Shown: one piece after another, positions 54,154-63,562 of the stretch
How the letters are laid out: each line of letters starts with the position of its first letter
Position numbering within the stretch: position 1 is the first letter of the stretch
Origin: Kocuria turfanensis
GTDB lineage: Bacteria; Actinomycetota; Actinomycetes; Actinomycetales; Micrococcaceae
DNA: 64,000 nucleotides
Reading direction: 5' to 3'
Assembly (NCBI RefSeq): GCF_001580365.1
Contig: NZ_CP014480.1
Span: 62,001 to 126,000 of the forward strand
Notes under the pieces: model-generated
Seen by the model: the letters and a program-made list of their open reading frames with translations, nothing else
Database searches by the model: none
Told to the model about the DNA's origin: nothing
Position numbers and translations under genes: made by a program

Positions 54154-55521
54154 TCAGCCGTGCAGCGGCGCGCCCGCGAGCGCCATGGCGGCCTCGCCGA
54201 TGGCCTCGTTCTGGGTGGGGTGCGCGTGCACGAACGCGGCGACGTCCTCGGGGTAGGCCTCCCAGTTGACGATGAGCTGGCCCTCGCCGATCTGCTCGCT
54301 GATGCGCTTGCCGATGGCGTGGAAGCCGATGATGGGGCCGTCCTTCTCGCGCACCAGCTTGATGATGCCGCCGGTGCCGAGGATGGAGCTCTTGCCGTTG
54401 CCGGCGAGGTTGTACTCTGCGACCTCGACGTTGTCCTCGCCGAACTTCTCCTTCGCCTTCGGCTCGGTGTAGCCGACGGAGGCGATCTCGGGCTCCGTGA
54501 ACGTCACCTTGGGGATGTTCACGTCGTCGACGACGGCGGGGTTGAGCCCGGCGATCTCCTCGGCCACGAAGCGGCCCTGCTGGTAGCCGCGGTGGGCGAG
54601 CTGGACGCCGGGGACGATGTCGCCGATCGCGTAGATGTTGCCCACCCCGGTGTGCAGGCGCTCGTTCGGGGTGACGAAGCCGCGGTCCATGGGGATGCCC
54701 TGCTCCTCGTAGCCCATCTCGGCGGTGTTCGGGCCGCGGCCCACGGCGACGAGCACGATGTCCGCCTCGAAGACCTTGCCGTCGGCCAGGGTGACCTTCG
54801 CGCCGTTGTCGTCCTGCTCGACCTTCTCGAAGAAGGTCCCGAGGTTGGACTTGATGCCGCGCTTCTTGAACTCGCGCTCGAGGATCTTGATCAGCGCGGG
54901 GTCCTCGTTGGCGACCAGGTGGGGGAGGCCCTCGATCACGGTGACGTCCACGCCGAAGGACTTCCACATGGAGGCGAACTCGCAGCCGATCACGCCGCCG
55001 CCCAGGACGATCGCGCTCTTGGGCACGAAGTCGATCTCCAGCGCCTCGGTGGAGGTCATGATCCGGCCGCCGATCTCGACGCCGAGGGTCTTGGAGACGG
55101 AGCCGGAGGCGAGCACGATGTGCTTGCCGGTGTAGCTGGTGCCGTCGACGTCGACGGTGTTCTGCCCGGTGAGCTTGCCCACGCCCTCGATGACCGTGAT
55201 CTTGCGCATCTTCATGAGGCCGGTGAGGCCCTTGAACTTGCCGGCGACGATCTTGTCCTTGTAGTCCCGCACGGCCGCCATGTCGATCGACTCCAGCGTG
55301 GTGTGCACCCCGTACTTGGAGCTCTCGCGGGCGTCCTCGGCCAGTTCGGCGGAGTGCAGATAGGCCTTCGTCGGGATGCAGCCCCAGTGCAGGCAGGTGC
55401 CGCCGAGCTTGTTCTTCTCGACCAGGCCCACCGTGAAGCCGAGCTGGACGGCCCGCAGCGCCGCGGCGTAGCCGGCGCTGCCTCCGCCGAGGACGAGGAT
55501 GTCGAATTCGTTGTCGGCCAC
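54154..55521 (-). CDS. lpdA: dihydrolipoyl dehydrogenase (E3)
   Basis: FAD enzyme that reoxidises dihydrolipoamide on E2, reducing NAD. The FAD site [18 protein letters not shown] and the redox disulfide [16 protein letters not shown] are intact, as are the NAD site [15 protein letters not shown], the second FAD stretch [11 protein letters not shown] and the active-site histidine in [16 protein letters not shown] 55521 follows AAGGGAG; the frame extends upstream to 55596 but has no site there. The 455-residue length is normal. A TAAGGT -10 lies upstream. Confidence 0.96.
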   Translation of the reverse strand: MADNEFDILVLGGGSAGYAAALRAVQLGFTVGLVEKNKLGGTCLHWGCIPTKAYLHSAELAEDARESSKYGVHTTLESIDMAAVRDYKDKIVAGKFKGLTGLMKMRKITVIEGVGKLTGQNTVDVDGTSYTGKHIVLASGSVSKTLGVEIGGRIMTSTEALEIDFVPKSAIVLGGGVIGCEFASMWKSFGVDVTVIEGLPHLVANEDPALIKILEREFKKRGIKSNLGTFFEKVEQDDNGAKVTLADGKVFEADIVLVAVGRGPNTAEMGYEEQGIPMDRGFVTPNERLHTGVGNIYAIGDIVPGVQLAHRGYQQGRFVAEEIAGLNPAVVDDVNIPKVTFTEPEIASVGYTEPKAKEKFGEDNVEVAEYNLAGNGKSSILGTGGIIKLVREKDGPIIGFHAIGKRISEQIGEGQLIVNWEAYPEDVAAFVHAHPTQNEAIGEAAMALAGAPLHG

Positions 55522-55666
55522 GTGTTTGGCTCCCTTGCGCGTTGACGTCGTTCCGAGTGGGGTGCACCCGTACGGTGACGGGTTCGTTTCGTACATACCT
55601 TAGCCCGACGGCGGAGAGAGCAACCAGGCGGGCGCTCCCTCCGCCGAGGGGGGGTGTCGCGGGTGC

Positions 55667-57214
55667 TCAGCCGCGGGCGGCGGCGGAGTCCTCGAGCAGC
55701 CGGACGAGCGTGCGCACGCCCGCCCCGGTGCCCTCCGCGGGGGTGTAGCCGTAGGGGGAGCCCTCGTTGAAGGAGGGCCCGGCGATGTCCACGTGCGCCC
55801 ACGGGACGCGGGCGCCGTCCGGGCCGCCGACGAACTCGCGCAGGAAGAGCCCGGCCACGAGCATCCCGCCGTTCTTGTCACCGATGTTCTTCAGGTCGGC
55901 GACCTTGGAGTCCAGGGACGGGCGCAGGTGCTCCGGCAGGGGCATCGGCCAGCCGTCCTCGCCGGCGGCGCGGGCGGCGTCGGCCACGGCCGCGCGCAGG
56001 GCGTCGTCGCCCATGATCCCGAAGGTCCGCGAGCCCAGGGCCACCATCTGGGCGCCCGTGAGGGTGGCGATGTCGACGACGGCGTCGGGGGCCTCCTCGC
56101 AGGCGGCCACCAGGCCGTCGGCGAGCACGAGGCGTCCCTCCGCGTCGGTGTTGAGCACCTCCACGGTGCGTCCGCCGCGGATGGTGATGACGTCGCCGGG
56201 GCGGGTGGCCGTGGAGGAGGGCAGGTTCTCGGCCAGGCACAGCCAGCCGGTGACCTTCACCGGCAGGCCGAGCTCGGCGGCGGTCAGGACGGTGGCCAGG
56301 ACGGCGGCGGCCCCGGCCATGTCCGACTTCATGGTCATCATCGAGGCCGGGGGCTTGAGCGAGAGCCCGCCCGAGTCGAAGGTGATGCCCTTGCCCACGT
56401 AGGCGTAGTGGTGCGACGCCCGCGCCGGGGCGTACTCGAGCTTGACCAGGCGGGGACCGTGCACCGAGCCCTGCCCCACGCCCAGCAGGCCCCCGTAGCC
56501 GCCCTTGGCGAGATCCTTCTCGGCCAGCACGGTCACGGAGACCTTCGTGCCCTTGGCGGCCTGCCGGGCGTAGTCCGCGACGGCCTCCGGGTAGATGACG
56601 TTGGGGGAGAGGTCCACGAGGGTGCGGGCGGCCCGCACGCCGCGGCCCAGGGCGGTGGCGCGGTCCAGGATGCGGCTCAGCGCGGTGCGAGCGACCTCCG
56701 GCGCGTGCACGACGGCGGAAACCAGCGGGGCCTTCACGGAGCCGGCGGTCACGGAGCGCTGGTGGGAGAACGCGAACGCGCCCAGGGCTGCGCCCTCGGC
56801 GACCGCCGCCGCGTCCTCCTCCGAGGCCACGGGCAGGGCGAGGACCGCCGAGTCGGTGCCGGCGAGGCGGCGCACCGCGGCGCCGGCGGCCCGGCGCAGC
56901 GCCTCGGCCCGCTCGGGCCCGCCCGCGGGCAGGTCGCCGACGCCGGTGAGCGCCACCACGGTGAAGGGCAGCCCGGACGGCGCGGGCACGAGGGTGACCT
57001 CGTCGGCGCCGCCGCCCACGCGCAGGGCCGCGGCGGCCTCCAGCACGGGGGAGAGCTTGCGCTGCTCGCCGGCGGGCAGCACGACGCGGCCGGCGCCGTC
57101 GGTCCCCTTCTGCACGGCGAGCACGAGGGCGTGCGCCGGGGTCCGGCCCAGGGGCTTGTGCGTGGCGGTGAGCTCGATCCCCCGGGGCTCGAGCAGTTCC
57201 TGTACGTCGGGCAT
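55667..57214 (-). CDS. pepA: leucyl aminopeptidase (M17 family)
   Basis: A two-zinc cytoplasmic aminopeptidase of 515 residues. The metal-binding and catalytic stretches are VGKGITFDSGGLSLKP, MKSDMAGAAAVLATV, NTDAEGRLVLADGL and DIATLTGAQMVALG. The N-terminal domain is the variable M17 part. ATG 57214 follows AAAGGA. A TAGGAT -10 on the minus strand (57301-57306) gives a leader of about 80 nt. Possible roles are peptide turnover and glutathione or mycothiol conjugate processing. Confidence 0.94.
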   Translation of the reverse strand: MPDVQELLEPRGIELTATHKPLGRTPAHALVLAVQKGTDGAGRVVLPAGEQRKLSPVLEAAAALRVGGGADEVTLVPAPSGLPFTVVALTGVGDLPAGGPERAEALRRAAGAAVRRLAGTDSAVLALPVASEEDAAAVAEGAALGAFAFSHQRSVTAGSVKAPLVSAVVHAPEVARTALSRILDRATALGRGVRAARTLVDLSPNVIYPEAVADYARQAAKGTKVSVTVLAEKDLAKGGYGGLLGVGQGSVHGPRLVKLEYAPARASHHYAYVGKGITFDSGGLSLKPPASMMTMKSDMAGAAAVLATVLTAAELGLPVKVTGWLCLAENLPSSTATRPGDVITIRGGRTVEVLNTDAEGRLVLADGLVAACEEAPDAVVDIATLTGAQMVALGSRTFGIMGDDALRAAVADAARAAGEDGWPMPLPEHLRPSLDSKVADLKNIGDKNGGMLVAGLFLREFVGGPDGARVPWAHVDIAGPSFNEGSPYGYTPAEGTGAGVRTLVRLLEDSAAARG

Positions 57215-57300
57215 GTGTCGTCCTTTCGCTGAGGTCCGGACCGGCTGGTCCGGGCGGGGCGCTCGTGGCGGTCCCGGCCCGTCCGGCAGGCGTGCTGTCG

Positions 57301-57382
57301 ATCCTATCCCCGGCCCCGGCGGCGACCGGGTCCGCCGGGCCGGGCGGGGAATAAGGGGGGCCCCGGGGGCGGTTGACATGAT
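57301..57382. promoter_or_regulatory. divergent promoter region for pepA and the PAC2 gene
   Basis: Minus-strand TAGGAT at 57301-57306 faces pepA; plus-strand CATGAT at 57377-57382 faces the PAC2 gene. The PAC2 leader can fold into an 8-bp hairpin (57387-57394 with 57401-57408), with an outer ccagg/cctgg pairing. Confidence 0.4.
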
Positions 57383-57464
57383 CCAGGGAACGCCGCCGGA
57401 GGCGTTCCCGCCGGCCTGGTGAAGAACACCCGGACCCCCGACCCACCCCCAGGAGGAAGTTGCC

Positions 57465-58382
57465 GTGCTGGATCCCACCTCGCTGTACCTGAGCAACCCC
57501 GCGCTGCTCGAGGACGCCCGGGTCCGTGGCCTGCCGCTGATCGTCGCCCTGTCCGGATACGCGGAGGCCGGGCACGTGGCCGTGCAGATCGAGCACGCCA
57601 TCACCGATTCCCTGCCGCACGAGGTCGTGGCCCGGTTCGACCTGGACCAGCTCTACGACTACCGGGCCCGCCGCCCGCACGTGCGCTTCGCGGAGGACCA
57701 CTTCGAGGACTTCCAGGACCCCGAGCTGTCCCTGCGGCTGGTGACGGACCCGCTGGGGCGCAGCTTCGCGCTGCTCACCGGCCCCGAGCCGGACCTGCAG
57801 TGGAACCGCTTCACGGAGGCCGTCGTGGGCCTGGCCCGGCGGATGGACGTCTCGCTGGTCGCGATCGTCTCGGGCATCCCCATGCCGGTTCCGCACACCC
57901 GCCCGTTCATCGTGTCCGTGCACGGCAGCCGCACCGACCTGCTGCCCGTCAAGCACGCCTGGCGGCCGGTGGTGGAGATGAGCTCCTCGGCCGCGCAGCT
58001 GCTCGAGATCCGCCTGACGGAGGCGGGGATCGACAACATCGGCTTCACGGTCCACGTCCCGCAGTACCTGGCGGAGGCGCACCTGCCGCACGCCGCGGTG
58101 GCCGCCCTGGAGCACATCAACGCCGTGACCTCCCTCACCCTGCCCTCGGACGAGCTGCGCGAGGCGGCCCGGGAGATCGAGCGGCAGATCGATCAGCAGG
58201 TGGGCGCCTCGCCGGAGGTGCAGGCGGTCGTGGCGGGTCTGGAACAGCGCTACGATGACGTCGTCGACGCGTCGGCCCCCCGCTCCCTGCTCGTGGGCGA
58301 CGAGTCCGAGCTCCCCGACGCCGACGAGATCGGCGCCGCGGCCGAGGCCTTCCTGGCCGCCCGGGAGGACGAGCAGGACTGA
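57465..58382 (+). CDS. PAC2 family protein (proteasome assembly chaperone-like)
   Basis: A 305-residue protein of the PAC2/DUF75 family, like mycobacterial Rv2125. The start VLDPTSLYLSNPALLEDA is followed by GLPLIVALSGYAEAGHVA, FDLDQLYDYRARRPHVRF, and SGIPMPVPHTRP. The eukaryotic relative helps assemble proteasomes; in actinobacteria the target is unknown, and no proteasome gene is seen in this window. The acidic C-terminus ends REDEQD. The GTG start has AGGAGGA 8 nt before it. Confidence 0.9.
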   Translation: MLDPTSLYLSNPALLEDARVRGLPLIVALSGYAEAGHVAVQIEHAITDSLPHEVVARFDLDQLYDYRARRPHVRFAEDHFEDFQDPELSLRLVTDPLGRSFALLTGPEPDLQWNRFTEAVVGLARRMDVSLVAIVSGIPMPVPHTRPFIVSVHGSRTDLLPVKHAWRPVVEMSSSAAQLLEIRLTEAGIDNIGFTVHVPQYLAEAHLPHAAVAALEHINAVTSLTLPSDELREAAREIERQIDQQVGASPEVQAVVAGLEQRYDDVVDASAPRSLLVGDESELPDADEIGAAAEAFLAAREDEQD

Positions 58383-58462
58383 GTCCGCCCGGCGGGACGG
58401 GGCCGGCCTCGACCCGGGACGGTGCCGCCGTCCGCGGCCCCGTCCTCCCGAGAGCGAAGTGC

Positions 58463-59758
58463 ATGACGTCCGACCGGTCCCGCCCCCCGCAGCCCGGCAA
58501 GGACTCCCGCCGCGCGTACCTGGTGTTCGGGATCGGCATCTTCGCCTACTTCAGCGCTGTGGCGCAGCGCACGAGCTTCGGGGTCGCGACGGTCGACGCC
58601 GCCGAGCGGTTCGGCACGGCGGCCTCCGCGCTGTCGCTGTTCTCCCTCATGCAGGTCCTGGTCTACGCCTCCCTGCAGATCCCCGTGGGCGTTCTCGTGG
58701 ACCGCTTCGGCGCCCGGGCCATGGTCTCCGCCGGGGCGCTGCTCATGACCGTGGGGCAGGTGCAGCTGGCCCTGGCGGACACGGTCGGGGAGGGCGTGGT
58801 GGCCCGCGTGCTCGTGGGGGCCGGGGACGCGGCCACCTTCGTCTGCGTGATGCGGCTGATCCCGGCGTGGTTCTCCGCGTTGCGGGTCCCCCTGCTCACC
58901 CAGGTGGTGGGGGTCTTCGGCAACCTCGGCCAGCTCGTCTCCGTGATCCCCTTCGCCTGGGTGCTCGACCGCACGGGGTGGTTCCCGTCCTTTCTCGGCC
59001 TGGCCGCCCTCGCGCTGCTCGCCGGGGCGCTCGCTGCGGCCCTGCTGCGCGACGCGCCGCCGGGGGTGGAGGTGCTCCACCGGCAGCTGGGGCTGCGGCG
59101 CACCGGGCAGGTGCTCCGGGAGAGCCTGGCCGAACCGGGCACACGGCTGGGCTTCTGGGTGCACTTCACCACCCAGTTCGCCGGCAACACCTTCGTCCTC
59201 ATGTGGGGCTACCCCTATCTCGAGTACGCCCAGGGCCTGCCCGACACCACGATCTCCGTGGTGATGACCTCCTTCGTGCTCACCAACCTGGCCGTCGGCC
59301 TCGCGCTCGGCGGACTGACCGCCCGGCGCCCCGAGCACCGGGTGCGGCTGTCCCTGACGGTCACCGCCGGCATCTTCGCGGCCTGGGCCGTGCTGCTGGT
59401 GTGGCCGGGCACCGCCCCGGCGGCGGTCGTGCTGGCGGCCGTGTGCGTCATCGCGATCAGCATGCCCGCGTCGATGATCGCCTTCGACATCACCCGCAGC
59501 TTCAACCCGCCCCGTCGCTCGGGCACGGCCATGGGCATCGCCAACGTGGGCGGGTTCACCGCCTCGGTCCTTGCCATCTTCGTCACCGGCTTCGTCCTGG
59601 ACCTCCTGTACGCGGGTGGCTTCCGCGACGAGCTCTACGCCCCCGACGCGTTCCGGATCGCCGTCGCGGCCCAGTTCCTCATCGCCGGGGCCGGGGCCGT
59701 CGGCGTGCTGGCCACCGCCGCGCGGGTGCGGCACCGGCACGGGCCCGCCGCCGTCTGA
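58463..59758 (+). CDS. major facilitator superfamily transporter
   Basis: A membrane carrier of 431 residues with about twelve helices. After a polar start come FGIGIFAYFSAVAQRTSFGV and the loop motif VGVLVDRFGARAMVSAG, corresponding to MFS motif A. A cytoplasmic loop with RDAPPGVEVLHRQLGLRR links the two halves. ITRSFNPPRRSGTAMGIANVGGF is typical of metabolite:H+ symporters. Substrate not predictable. It ends with a strong hairpin. Confidence 0.88.
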   Translation: MTSDRSRPPQPGKDSRRAYLVFGIGIFAYFSAVAQRTSFGVATVDAAERFGTAASALSLFSLMQVLVYASLQIPVGVLVDRFGARAMVSAGALLMTVGQVQLALADTVGEGVVARVLVGAGDAATFVCVMRLIPAWFSALRVPLLTQVVGVFGNLGQLVSVIPFAWVLDRTGWFPSFLGLAALALLAGALAAALLRDAPPGVEVLHRQLGLRRTGQVLRESLAEPGTRLGFWVHFTTQFAGNTFVLMWGYPYLEYAQGLPDTTISVVMTSFVLTNLAVGLALGGLTARRPEHRVRLSLTVTAGIFAAWAVLLVWPGTAPAAVVLAAVCVIAISMPASMIAFDITRSFNPPRRSGTAMGIANVGGFTASVLAIFVTGFVLDLLYAGGFRDELYAPDAFRIAVAAQFLIAGAGAVGVLATAARVRHRHGPAAV

Positions 59759-59767
59759 GGGGCCTCC

Positions 59768-59809
59768 CCGGGGCGCCCGGGGGCACCCGCACTGCACCGG
59801 GCGCCCCGG
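59768..59809 (+). terminator. hairpin after the MFS gene
   Basis: A 13-bp perfect stem (59768-59780 with 59797-59809) with a 16-nt loop, without a T tract. Confidence 0.6.
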
Positions 59810-59875
59810 GCGGCGTCCCGTCCGCCGCCCTCCACAGCCGGCCGCCGGGGCCGCCGCCACCGGCCCGGGACCGCC

Positions 59876-59887
59876 CACCCTGGGCCC
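59876..59887 (+). promoter_or_regulatory. -10-like element directly before the DUF4192 gene
   Basis: CACCCT (59876-59881), six bases, ATG 59888. The first base departs from consensus. Confidence 0.4.
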
Positions 59888-61300
59888 ATGAGACAGCACT
59901 CCACCCGTGATCCCTTCGTCCCCGTCGTGCGCTGCGCCGCCGACCTGCTCGCCGTCGTCCCGCACACCCTGGGCTACTGGCCCGCCGACTCTCTCGTCCT
60001 GTTCGCCGCCGGCGGCGGGACGGCCGGGGCCTGCGTGCGGGTGGACCTGCCGGCCGACCCCGACGACGAGCGCTTCGCCGAGGCCTTCGTCGCGGAGCTC
60101 GCCGAGCTCGTGGGCCACGACGCCCTCAGCGACCGGGTCTTCGCCATCGTCTACACGTCCGGCGGCACGCCCGACCGCGCGTCACCGGGCGGGCCCGGTG
60201 CGGTGCCGGCCGTCCTGGGCCTCGTGGACGAGGCCGCCCGCCGGGCGGACCGGGCCGTGGCGGCGCGGTGGGTCGTGGCCGGGGAGCACTGGTGGCCCGT
60301 CGAGGACCCCGAGGAGGTCCGGGACGTGGCCCGCATCCTGGACAGCGCCGTCAACGCCGCCCTCGTGGCCGCCGGCAGCTCCTACGCGACGGCGCAGCGG
60401 CAGGCCATGGACCACGAGTACGGTGCGCTGCCGGCGGGCACCCGCCGCGGGGTGGCGGAGCAGGCCGCCCGCTGGGCCCGGGCGGGCCGGGACGGATGGC
60501 ACCGGCTGGACCGCCTGGCCCGCATCCTGGCCGTGTGGGAGGACGTCCTGACCGGGGTCCGGGACGCCGGCGGCGACTGGCTGCCCGCGGTCCTGGGCCA
60601 CGACGACGACCTCCTGGGCTTCCTGGCCGCGGGCCTGTCGGACCCGGTGCTCGCCGACCTCCTCCTGGCCGCCTGCGCCACGGACGACTCCGCCGGTGTC
60701 CTCGCCGCGGCGGCCATGTGGGCGGAGCTGTGCGACGGCGAGCCCGGCACCGCCGACCCCGCCGACGAGCCGACCGGACCGACCCGCGCACCGGCGCCGC
60801 CCGGGGTCGCAGACGTCCCCCGTCGGCCCGGTGCCGGCGGCCCCGGGGCCGTTCGGCTGCCCGCGTCCGACGCCGGGGAGCTCATCCGGCTCTCCCGCGT
60901 GCTGTCCGGGGAGTGGGAGGAGACCCCGGCCTGGCCGCGGCTGGACGCCCTGTACCGGGTGCTGCAGGCGCTGGCCTGGCTGCTGGACCCCGGCGGGACC
61001 CCGGCGGAGCAGGCAGCGGAGCAGGCGGCCGAGCAAGCAGCGGAGCAGGCAGCCGAGGGGGCGGCCGGGGCGGCGGCCGGGCCGGAGGCCGCGGCGGCGC
61101 GGGCGGTGCTGGCGGGCGTGCTCGTGGAGCTGGCGCAGCTCAACCGCTTCCGCGCCCGCGGCTCGCACACCGCGCACTTCGTGCGCCGCGCCACGGCGCT
61201 CGTGCCCTGCCACCCGGCCGCCCTGCGCGTGCTGCGGCTCGCCGACGCCCGCCCGGTGCCGCTGTGGGCCCGGGACCGGGCGACCGCCTGGCACTCCTGA
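59888..61300 (+). CDS. DUF4192 family protein
   Basis: A 470-residue actinobacterial protein of unknown function. The DUF4192 start is plain: VRCAADLLAVVPHTLGYWPADSLVLFA, followed by a domain with FAIVYTSGG and VVAGEHWWPVEDPEEV. It has no membrane segment. A low-complexity insert of EQAA repeats lies at about residues 373-390, followed by Ala-rich sequence, before the C-terminal helical part (FRARGSHTAHFVRRAT). It lies directly upstream of sigA, as in other Micrococcales from memory. Confidence 0.85.
   Translation: MRQHSTRDPFVPVVRCAADLLAVVPHTLGYWPADSLVLFAAGGGTAGACVRVDLPADPDDERFAEAFVAELAELVGHDALSDRVFAIVYTSGGTPDRASPGGPGAVPAVLGLVDEAARRADRAVAARWVVAGEHWWPVEDPEEVRDVARILDSAVNAALVAAGSSYATAQRQAMDHEYGALPAGTRRGVAEQAARWARAGRDGWHRLDRLARILAVWEDVLTGVRDAGGDWLPAVLGHDDDLLGFLAAGLSDPVLADLLLAACATDDSAGVLAAAAMWAELCDGEPGTADPADEPTGPTRAPAPPGVADVPRRPGAGGPGAVRLPASDAGELIRLSRVLSGEWEETPAWPRLDALYRVLQALAWLLDPGGTPAEQAAEQAAEQAAEQAAEGAAGAAAGPEAAAARAVLAGVLVELAQLNRFRARGSHTAHFVRRATALVPCHPAALRVLRLADARPVPLWARDRATAWHS
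61003..61055 (+). repeat. 12-nt repeats coding EQAA in the DUF4192 gene
   Basis: Four or five imperfect units of 'gcggagcaggca' type, with silent differences between copies. Confidence 0.65.
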
Positions 61301-61340
61301 GGTGCGCCCGCGAGCTTTTTTGCGGATCGGTCGGCCGGGC

Positions 61341-61367
61341 GGGAACAAATCCCGGCCGGTCGTGGTT
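61341..61367 (+). promoter_or_regulatory. SigR/SigH-type promoter upstream of sigA
   Basis: GGGAAC (61341-61346) and GTT (61365-61367) are 18 bp apart, matching the GGAAY-N18-GTT consensus of actinobacterial thiol-oxidative stress sigma factors. It lies about 120 bp before the sigA start. TTGACA at 61423-61428 is a separate -35-like element without a clear -10. Confidence 0.5.
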
Positions 61368-61487
61368 CCGGCTGTCAGGACCCTTCAAGCCTGCTGCGCC
61401 GGACGACGCCCGGAGCGAGGACTTGACAGGGTCATAGGCGTGTTGCCCCCAGTGAGGGCGCCGTGACCGTTCAACGAAAGGCTCTCA

Positions 61488-62984
61488 GTGTCACCTTCCG
61501 CCAGCAAGAAGACGACGGACACCGCCGCCGAGGCTCCGGTCACCGGGGACGCTCGGTCGCCGTCCGGGTCCGCGGGCACGTCGCCGCGGGCGAAGACCGC
61601 CGCCGCGAAGTCCACCGCGGCCAAGAAGACCGTGGCCGCGAAGAAGACCACGGCCACCAAGACCACTGCCGCCAAGTCCACGGCCGCGAAGTCCACCGCC
61701 GCGAAGTCCACGGCCACCAGGACCACGGCCGCGAAGTCGACCGCGGCGACGCCGACGGCCGCCCCGGCGTCCGCGCCCGCCCAGAAGCCGGCGACCCGCA
61801 AGAAGGCCGCCCCGAAGAAGGGGGAGCCGGCCGTCACCGGCGAGCTGGACACGGACGTCGAGGTCGCCGACGACGCGGACCTCGAACCGGACCTGACCGA
61901 CGAGGCCGGCGTCGTCGACCCCGACGTGGAGGAGGACGAGGACGTCGCGGAGGAGGCGCCGGCGGAGGACGAGGTCGCGGCGCCCGCGCGCAAGGACGAG
62001 AAGACCTCCGGCTTCGTCATCACCGCCAACGACGACGACGACGCCCCGGCCCAGCAGGTCGTCTCCGCCGGGGCGACCGCCGACCCCGTCAAGGACTACC
62101 TGAAGCAGATCGGCAAGGTCGCCCTGCTGAACGCCGAGCAGGAGGTCGACCTGGCCCTGCGGATCGAGGCGGGCCTGTACGCCGAGCACAAGCTCGCCGA
62201 CGAGAAGGACAGCCTGGACCCCCAGACCCGCAAGGAGCTGCGCTGGGTGATCCACGACGGCAAGCGCGCCAAGAACCACCTGCTCGAGGCCAACCTGCGC
62301 CTGGTCGTCTCGCTGGCCAAGCGCTACACCGGGCGCGGCATGCTGTTCCTGGACCTCATCCAGGAGGGCAACCTCGGTCTGATCCGCGCGGTGGAGAAGT
62401 TCGACTACACCAAGGGCTTCAAGTTCTCCACCTACGCCACGTGGTGGATCCGCCAGGCCATCACCCGCGCCATGGCCGACCAGGCCCGCACCATCCGCAT
62501 TCCCGTGCACATGGTGGAGGTCATCAACAAGCTGGCGCGCGTCCAGCGGCAGATGCTGCAGGACCTGGGCCGGGAGCCCACCCCGGAGGAGCTGGCCAAC
62601 GAGCTGGACATGACCCCCGAGAAGGTCGTGGAGGTGCAGAAGTACGGCCGGGAGCCGATCTCCCTGCACACCCCGCTGGGCGAGGACGGCGACTCCGAGT
62701 TCGGTGACCTGATCGAGGACTCGGAGGCCGTGGTCCCGGCCGACGCGGTGAGCTTCACGCTCCTGCAGGAGCAGCTGCACTCCGTCCTGGACACCCTCTC
62801 CGAGCGGGAGGCCGGCGTCGTCGCCATGCGCTTCGGCCTCACCGACGGCCAGCCGAAGACCCTCGACGAGATCGGCAAGGTCTACGGCGTGACCCGGGAG
62901 CGCATCCGGCAGATAGAGTCCAAGACGATGTCCAAGCTGCGCCACCCGTCCCGCTCGCAGGTGCTGCGCGACTACCTCGACTGA
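61488..62984 (+). CDS. sigA: primary RNA polymerase sigma factor
   Basis: The housekeeping sigma-70 (HrdB/SigA). The 498 residues begin with a histone-like tail of Lys/Ala/Thr repeats ([10 protein letters not shown], about 35-90), then an acidic stretch (about 110-170, region 1.1-like). Region 1.2 is [20 protein letters not shown]; region 2 has [20 protein letters not shown] and [19 protein letters not shown]; region 3 starts [13 protein letters not shown]; region 4 has [22 protein letters not shown] 61488 follows GAAAGG. Confidence 0.97.
   Translation: MSPSASKKTTDTAAEAPVTGDARSPSGSAGTSPRAKTAAAKSTAAKKTVAAKKTTATKTTAAKSTAAKSTAAKSTATRTTAAKSTAATPTAAPASAPAQKPATRKKAAPKKGEPAVTGELDTDVEVADDADLEPDLTDEAGVVDPDVEEDEDVAEEAPAEDEVAAPARKDEKTSGFVITANDDDDAPAQQVVSAGATADPVKDYLKQIGKVALLNAEQEVDLALRIEAGLYAEHKLADEKDSLDPQTRKELRWVIHDGKRAKNHLLEANLRLVVSLAKRYTGRGMLFLDLIQEGNLGLIRAVEKFDYTKGFKFSTYATWWIRQAITRAMADQARTIRIPVHMVEVINKLARVQRQMLQDLGREPTPEELANELDMTPEKVVEVQKYGREPISLHTPLGEDGDSEFGDLIEDSEAVVPADAVSFTLLQEQLHSVLDTLSEREAGVVAMRFGLTDGQPKTLDEIGKVYGVTRERIRQIESKTMSKLRHPSRSQVLRDYLD
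61588..61755 (+). repeat. degenerate repeats coding the Lys/Ala/Thr tail of SigA
   Basis: Units such as 'gccgcgaagtccaccgcc' recur at 9-18 nt and code for AAKST and AAKKT. The region is close to H1-like tails. Confidence 0.75.
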
Positions 62985-62992
62985 CCGGACGT

Positions 62993-63016
62993 CCCCGTCC
63001 CCGCCCGGGGACGGGG
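62993..63016 (+). terminator. hairpin just after sigA
   Basis: A 10-bp perfect stem (62993-63002 with 63007-63016), GCCC loop, 9 bp after the stop. Confidence 0.6.
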
Positions 63017-63040
63017 CGGCCCGTGCGGGCCGGACGTGCA

Positions 63041-63073
63041 GGAGGGCCCCGACACCAGGTGTCGGGGCCCTCC
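63041..63073. terminator. large hairpin between sigA and the convergent small gene
   Basis: A 14-15-bp perfect stem (63041-63055 with 63059-63073) with a short loop; it can end transcription from either side. Confidence 0.7.
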
Positions 63074-63105
63074 TCGCGCCGGGCGCTCGCCGGGGAGCGC
63101 CCGGG

Positions 63106-63306
63106 TCAGGAACCGATCCGCTCCGTCTCGTCCTGCCAGGTGGCCGCCAGGGGCCGCAGCTTCTGCTCGTTCTTGCGCGCGTGGTGAGCGCAGAAGAGGA
63201 GCTCACCGCCCGTCGACTCGAGGATCACTCGGACGTAGGCCTGGGCGCCGCACGCGTCGCAGCGGTCGGTCGCATTGAGTTCTCGGCTTTCCAATGTTGC
63301 GTTCAC
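63106..63306 (-). CDS. small CxxC protein (DUF7455-like)
   Basis: A 66-residue protein starting VNATLESRELNATDRCDACG, then QAYVRVILESTGGELLFCAHH and ending in QDETERIGS. The CDAC and FCAHH pairs look like a treble-clef zinc site. Small proteins of this type lie beside sigA in many actinobacteria; the role is unknown. The GTG at 63306 has AGGAGGAGG upstream, which excludes the longer open frame reaching 63855. Confidence 0.85.
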   Translation of the reverse strand: MNATLESRELNATDRCDACGAQAYVRVILESTGGELLFCAHHARKNEQKLRPLAATWQDETERIGS

Positions 63307-63518
63307 GGGATCCTCCTCCTGTGTCGTACGCGGTGCACGGGGGCCGCAGACCCGCCGATGCAGGTACCCGGGGTCTCGTGGACGCTGAGGGGTACTCCTA
63401 CATACAACCACGACCGTCGGACATCGGATCCCGTCGAGGACGCTTTTTCGCCCCCGGCGTAGGTCCCCGCTCCCTGGGCGGCCCTCCCGTCCCGCCCAGG
63501 GGTGTCCGCCGCCCCGAC

Positions 63519-63524
63519 TACAGT
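63519..63524 (+). promoter_or_regulatory. candidate -10 for parE
   Basis: TACAGT about 40 nt before the GTG at 63563; a CCAGGAG ribosome binding site lies between. Confidence 0.5.
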
Positions 63525-63562
63525 GGTGGGGAATCCCACCGTCCCCCAGGAGTCGTATCCCC

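Noticed and set aside
61423..61451. TTGACA before sigA as a housekeeping promoter
   Set aside because: No acceptable -10 lies 15-19 bp downstream (the bases are CCCCCA); left as an unresolved element.
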